Shown: positions 39,693 through 41,581 of the stretch, one piece after another | Layout: every line of letters begins with the position of its first letter | How positions within the stretch are numbered: the first letter of the stretch is position 1 | From: Thermoleophilia bacterium | Lineage (GTDB): Bacteria > Actinomycetota > Thermoleophilia > Gaiellales > Gaiellaceae | Assembly: GCA_017882605.1 (NCBI GenBank) | Contig: JADGPE010000008.1 | Span: 1-41,581, forward strand | DNA: 41,581 nucleotides | Reading direction: 5' to 3' | The notes under the pieces: model-generated | What the model was told of the DNA's origin: nothing | The model's input: only the letters and a program-made list of their open reading frames with translations | Database searches by the model: none | Program-made: the position numbers and the translations under genes

Positions 39693-39710
39693 CTCGGATG
39701 GTCATCCGAG
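39693..39710. promoter_or_regulatory. 18-bp palindrome, probable operator of mmsA
   Basis: CTCGGATG (39693-39700), GT, CATCCGAG (39703-39710), perfect arms. It lies between the mmsA -10 (39716-39711 on the minus strand) and its Shine-Dalgarno, thus over the expected +1. A repressor here would block mmsA; the divergent GNAT -10 is 12 bp beyond the palindrome. Confidence 0.6.
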
Positions 39711-39716
39711 AGCGTA
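39711..39716 (-). promoter_or_regulatory. -10 box of mmsA
   Basis: TACGCT on the minus strand, abutting the palindrome; start of transcription expected near 39704, leader about 23 nt. Confidence 0.45.
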
Positions 39717-39722
39717 GCGCGG

Positions 39723-39728
39723 TAGCGT
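39723..39728 (+). promoter_or_regulatory. -10 box of the GNAT gene (leaderless)
   Basis: TAGCGT, 6 nt before ATG 39735; no Shine-Dalgarno. Confidence 0.5.
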
Positions 39729-39734
39729 CAAGCC

Positions 39735-40478
39735 ATGCCCACACTCGCGCAGCTCGCCGAAAGCACCGCCGCCCACCTGTTGCCGCAACCCGGCTACGAC
39801 AAGATCTTCGCGGAGCAGTTCACCTACATCGCAGGCCCCAACAATGCCTGGGTGCTCGACGTCGTCGAGCCCGACGTGGATTGGGCCCGCGACGAGTCGC
39901 GCCGCCGCGGACTGCCGCTCGTCGAGTGGTGGCTCGGCTGGTCCACACCGCCCGGGATCGACGACGAGCTGCGCGAGCGCGGCCTCGTGCCCGACGAGGA
40001 CGCGCCCGTGCTGACGGGGATGACGTGCTCAACGGAGCCTCCCACTGCGCCTCGAGTCGAGGTGCGGCCCCTTGAGACCACACAGCAGTACCTCGCGGCG
40101 CTCAGTGTCGACTGGACCGTGTGGAACGTCCCCGACGCGGAGCGCGAACGGAGACTCGCAACCGAGGTCGACCGGTTCGACGCAAACCGGTCGGCAGGCA
40201 CGGTCCACCACTGGGCCGCCTATGAGGACGAGGCGCCCGTCGGCTTCGGGCGCGCCATCGACATGGCCGAGGGAGTCGCCTTGATGGGAGGCGCCGTCCT
40301 GCCCTCGGCGCGCGGCCGTGGCGTCTACCGCGCCCTCGTGCACGCGCGCTGGGAGCATGCCGCCGCGCGCGGCACGCCCCTCCTCGTAGTGCAAGCGGGA
40401 CGTATGTCGGCTCCAATCTTGGCGTCGCTCGGCTTCGAGAGCCACGGCGAGATCCGCCTGTACGCCGACCGGTTGTAG
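39735..40478 (+). CDS. GNAT-family N-acetyltransferase
   Basis: 247 aa. The C-terminal half is a GNAT fold: acetyl-CoA loop in GGAVLPSARGRGVYRALV (about 178-195, R-G-R-G-V/Y), followed by the helix and ILASLGFESHGEIRLY (last strands). The N-terminal about 95 residues are a separate region (TYIAGPNNAWVLDVVEP, VEWWLGWSTPPGIDDELRERGL) that looks like a second, degenerate GNAT half. Acceptor unknown. It stands between mmsA (divergent) and the aminotransferase gene, whose -10 hexamer begins in this gene's TAG stop. Confidence 0.85.
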   Translation: MPTLAQLAESTAAHLLPQPGYDKIFAEQFTYIAGPNNAWVLDVVEPDVDWARDESRRRGLPLVEWWLGWSTPPGIDDELRERGLVPDEDAPVLTGMTCSTEPPTAPRVEVRPLETTQQYLAALSVDWTVWNVPDAERERRLATEVDRFDANRSAGTVHHWAAYEDEAPVGFGRAIDMAEGVALMGGAVLPSARGRGVYRALVHARWEHAAARGTPLLVVQAGRMSAPILASLGFESHGEIRLYADRL

Positions 40479-40481
40479 GAT
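40476..40481 (+). promoter_or_regulatory. -10 box of the aminotransferase gene (leaderless), nested in the GNAT stop codon
   Basis: TAGGAT, 6 nt before ATG 40488. Its first three bases are the TAG stop of the GNAT gene. Confidence 0.5.
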
Positions 40482-40487
40482 CGACCC

Positions 40488-41581
40488 ATGGCCACCACAG
40501 AGACGAATACCGAGCTCGGCAAGCAGATCGTCGCGGACGCGAAGAAATACGTCCTCTACTCCTGGAGCGTGCAGAACGCGATCAACCCGATCGCGGTCGA
40601 ACGCGCCGAAGGGCGCTACTTCTGGGACTACGACGGGCACCGCTACCTCGATTTCGCGTCTCAGCTCGTAAACGTCTCGATCGGCCATTCGCACCCGAAG
40701 GTGGTGCAGGCGATCAAGGACCAGGCGGAGAAACTGGCCACGATCGGGCCGCCGATGGCGACCGAGTCTCGCTCGCGCCTCGGCAAGCTGCTCGCGGAGG
40801 TCACGCCCGGCGATCTGCAGATGTCGTTCTTCACGAACGGCGGAGCCGAGGCGAACGAGAACGCGATCAAGCTCGCCCGCTGGTACACCGGCCGCCACAA
40901 GATCATCGCGCGCTATCGCAGCTACCACGGCGCGACGGCCGGCGCGATCACGCTCACCGGCGACCCGCGCCGCTGGCCGGCCGAGCCCGGCCTGCCCGGC
41001 GTCGTGCGCATGTTCGACCCGTACACCTACCGCTGCCCGGCCGGCCACCCGGACCCGTGCCCCGTCTGCACCGGCGGTCCCCACCTCGAGGAGATCCTCC
41101 AGTACGAGGGTGCCCACACGGTCGCCGCCGTGATCCTCGAGACGGTCACCGGCACGAACGGGATCATCGTCCCGCCCGACGGCTACCTACAGTCGATCCG
41201 CGAGGTCTGCGACCGGCACGGGATCCTGCTGATCGCCGACGAGGTGATGGCCGGTTTCGGCCGCACCGGCAAATGGTTCGCGGTCGACAACTGGAACGTC
41301 GTGCCGGACATCCTCACCGTCGCGAAGGGGATCAACTCCGGATACGTGCCGCTCGGCGCCATGGTCGTGCGCGAGCCGATCGCGGAGTGGACGCGCGACA
41401 AGATGTTCGCGGGAGGGCTCACCTACAGCGGCCACCCGCTCGCGTGCGCATCGGCCGTCGCGTCGATCGAGGCGTTCCAGGAGGAGGGCATCGTCGAGAA
41501 CGCCGCCGCGATGGGCGAGGTGTTCCGTGCAGAGCTGGCGAAGCTTGCCGACAGGCATCCGTCGATCGGGGAGGTTCGCGG
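40488..41581 (+). CDS. Class III (omega) aminotransferase, 3' end cut by window edge
   Basis: PLP enzyme, likely beta-alanine (omega-amino acid):oxo-acid aminotransferase giving malonate semialdehyde. 364 complete codons to the window end, no stop. FFTNGGAEANENAIKLAR (PLP phosphate site), YRSYHGAT, ILETVTGTNGIIVPPDGYL, LIADEVMAGFGRTGKWFA, TVAKGINSGYVPLGAM (Schiff-base Lys) and GLTYSGHPLACA are all class III marks. Oddity: an insert with Cys183, His187, Cys191 and Cys194 (C-x3-H-x3-C-x2-C) that looks like a zinc knuckle. Substrate choice is inferred from mmsA and the ureidopropionase-type gene nearby. Confidence 0.93.
   Translation, partial: MATTETNTELGKQIVADAKKYVLYSWSVQNAINPIAVERAEGRYFWDYDGHRYLDFASQLVNVSIGHSHPKVVQAIKDQAEKLATIGPPMATESRSRLGKLLAEVTPGDLQMSFFTNGGAEANENAIKLARWYTGRHKIIARYRSYHGATAGAITLTGDPRRWPAEPGLPGVVRMFDPYTYRCPAGHPDPCPVCTGGPHLEEILQYEGAHTVAAVILETVTGTNGIIVPPDGYLQSIREVCDRHGILLIADEVMAGFGRTGKWFAVDNWNVVPDILTVAKGINSGYVPLGAMVVREPIAEWTRDKMFAGGLTYSGHPLACASAVASIEAFQEEGIVENAAAMGEVFRAELAKLADRHPSIGEVR

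Noticed and set aside
1-41581. tRNA, rRNA, CRISPR, insertion sequences, attachment sites
   Set aside because: No T-loop-like GGTTCGAATCC, no regularly spaced long repeats, no transposase or integrase frame seen by reading; a covariance-model scan would be needed to exclude small RNAs.

Overview
The window is a very GC-rich stretch (roughly 70% G+C by eye) of what looks like an ordinary actinobacterial chromosome. F420-type luciferase-like oxidoreductase, class II B12-dependent ribonucleotide reductase, an eqolisin (G1) peptidase, LytR_C and MSMEG_1061-type flavoprotein genes, and many start codons lying 6-7 nt after a TANNNT box (leaderless transcripts) all point to Actinobacteria. A deep lineage such as Thermoleophilia is my guess, not something the sequence proves. 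I see no rRNA, tRNA, CRISPR, IS element or prophage.

Layout. 1-1617 (-): tmk-holB, replication genes. 1641-5499: envelope genes (GalE-like epimerase, LytR_C protein, O-antigen ligase-like membrane protein, secreted alanine/proline-rich protein). 5613-8366: nrdJ with a strong terminator. 8516-14527: small membrane protein, secreted beta-propeller, zinc-finger SDR, PPOX flavoprotein, aldo-keto reductase, G1 peptidase. 14585-18117 (+): alpha/beta hydrolase, proline dehydrogenase, stand-alone OLD-type ATPase/TOPRIM protein and signal peptidase I. 18086-19262 (-): degenerate metallo-beta-lactamase-fold protein and clpP, divergent from an SRPBCC-ArsR pair with two inverted repeats between them. 20018-24813: enolase-superfamily protein, tryptophanase-like lyase, tdh-kbl threonine degradation. 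24810-28620 (-): MacB/FtsX-type ABC exporter and Nudix hydrolase as a telescoped operon.

28687-41581 is the most coherent and most interesting part. It holds an LLM-family (F420/flavin) oxidoreductase, an FAH-family hydrolase, a carbamoyl-amino-acid amidohydrolase, a THI5/NMT1-type ABC importer, dihydropyrimidinase, CoA-acylating malonate/methylmalonate-semialdehyde dehydrogenase and a class III aminotransferase. Together they make a nearly complete reductive pyrimidine (or hydantoin) catabolic route: import, [ring reduction], ring opening, decarbamoylation, transamination of beta-alanine, oxidation to acetyl-CoA. No canonical dihydropyrimidine dehydrogenase is in the window, so the LLM oxidoreductase is a candidate for the first step; this is inference.

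Regulation visible in sequence: at least ten start codons with a TANNNT hexamer 6-7 nt upstream, a symmetric shared -10 between tmk and the epimerase gene, an 18-bp palindrome over the predicted mmsA transcription start, paired inverted repeats at the ArsR locus, and a 57-nt two-part hairpin between the importer genes and the dihydropyrimidinase gene.
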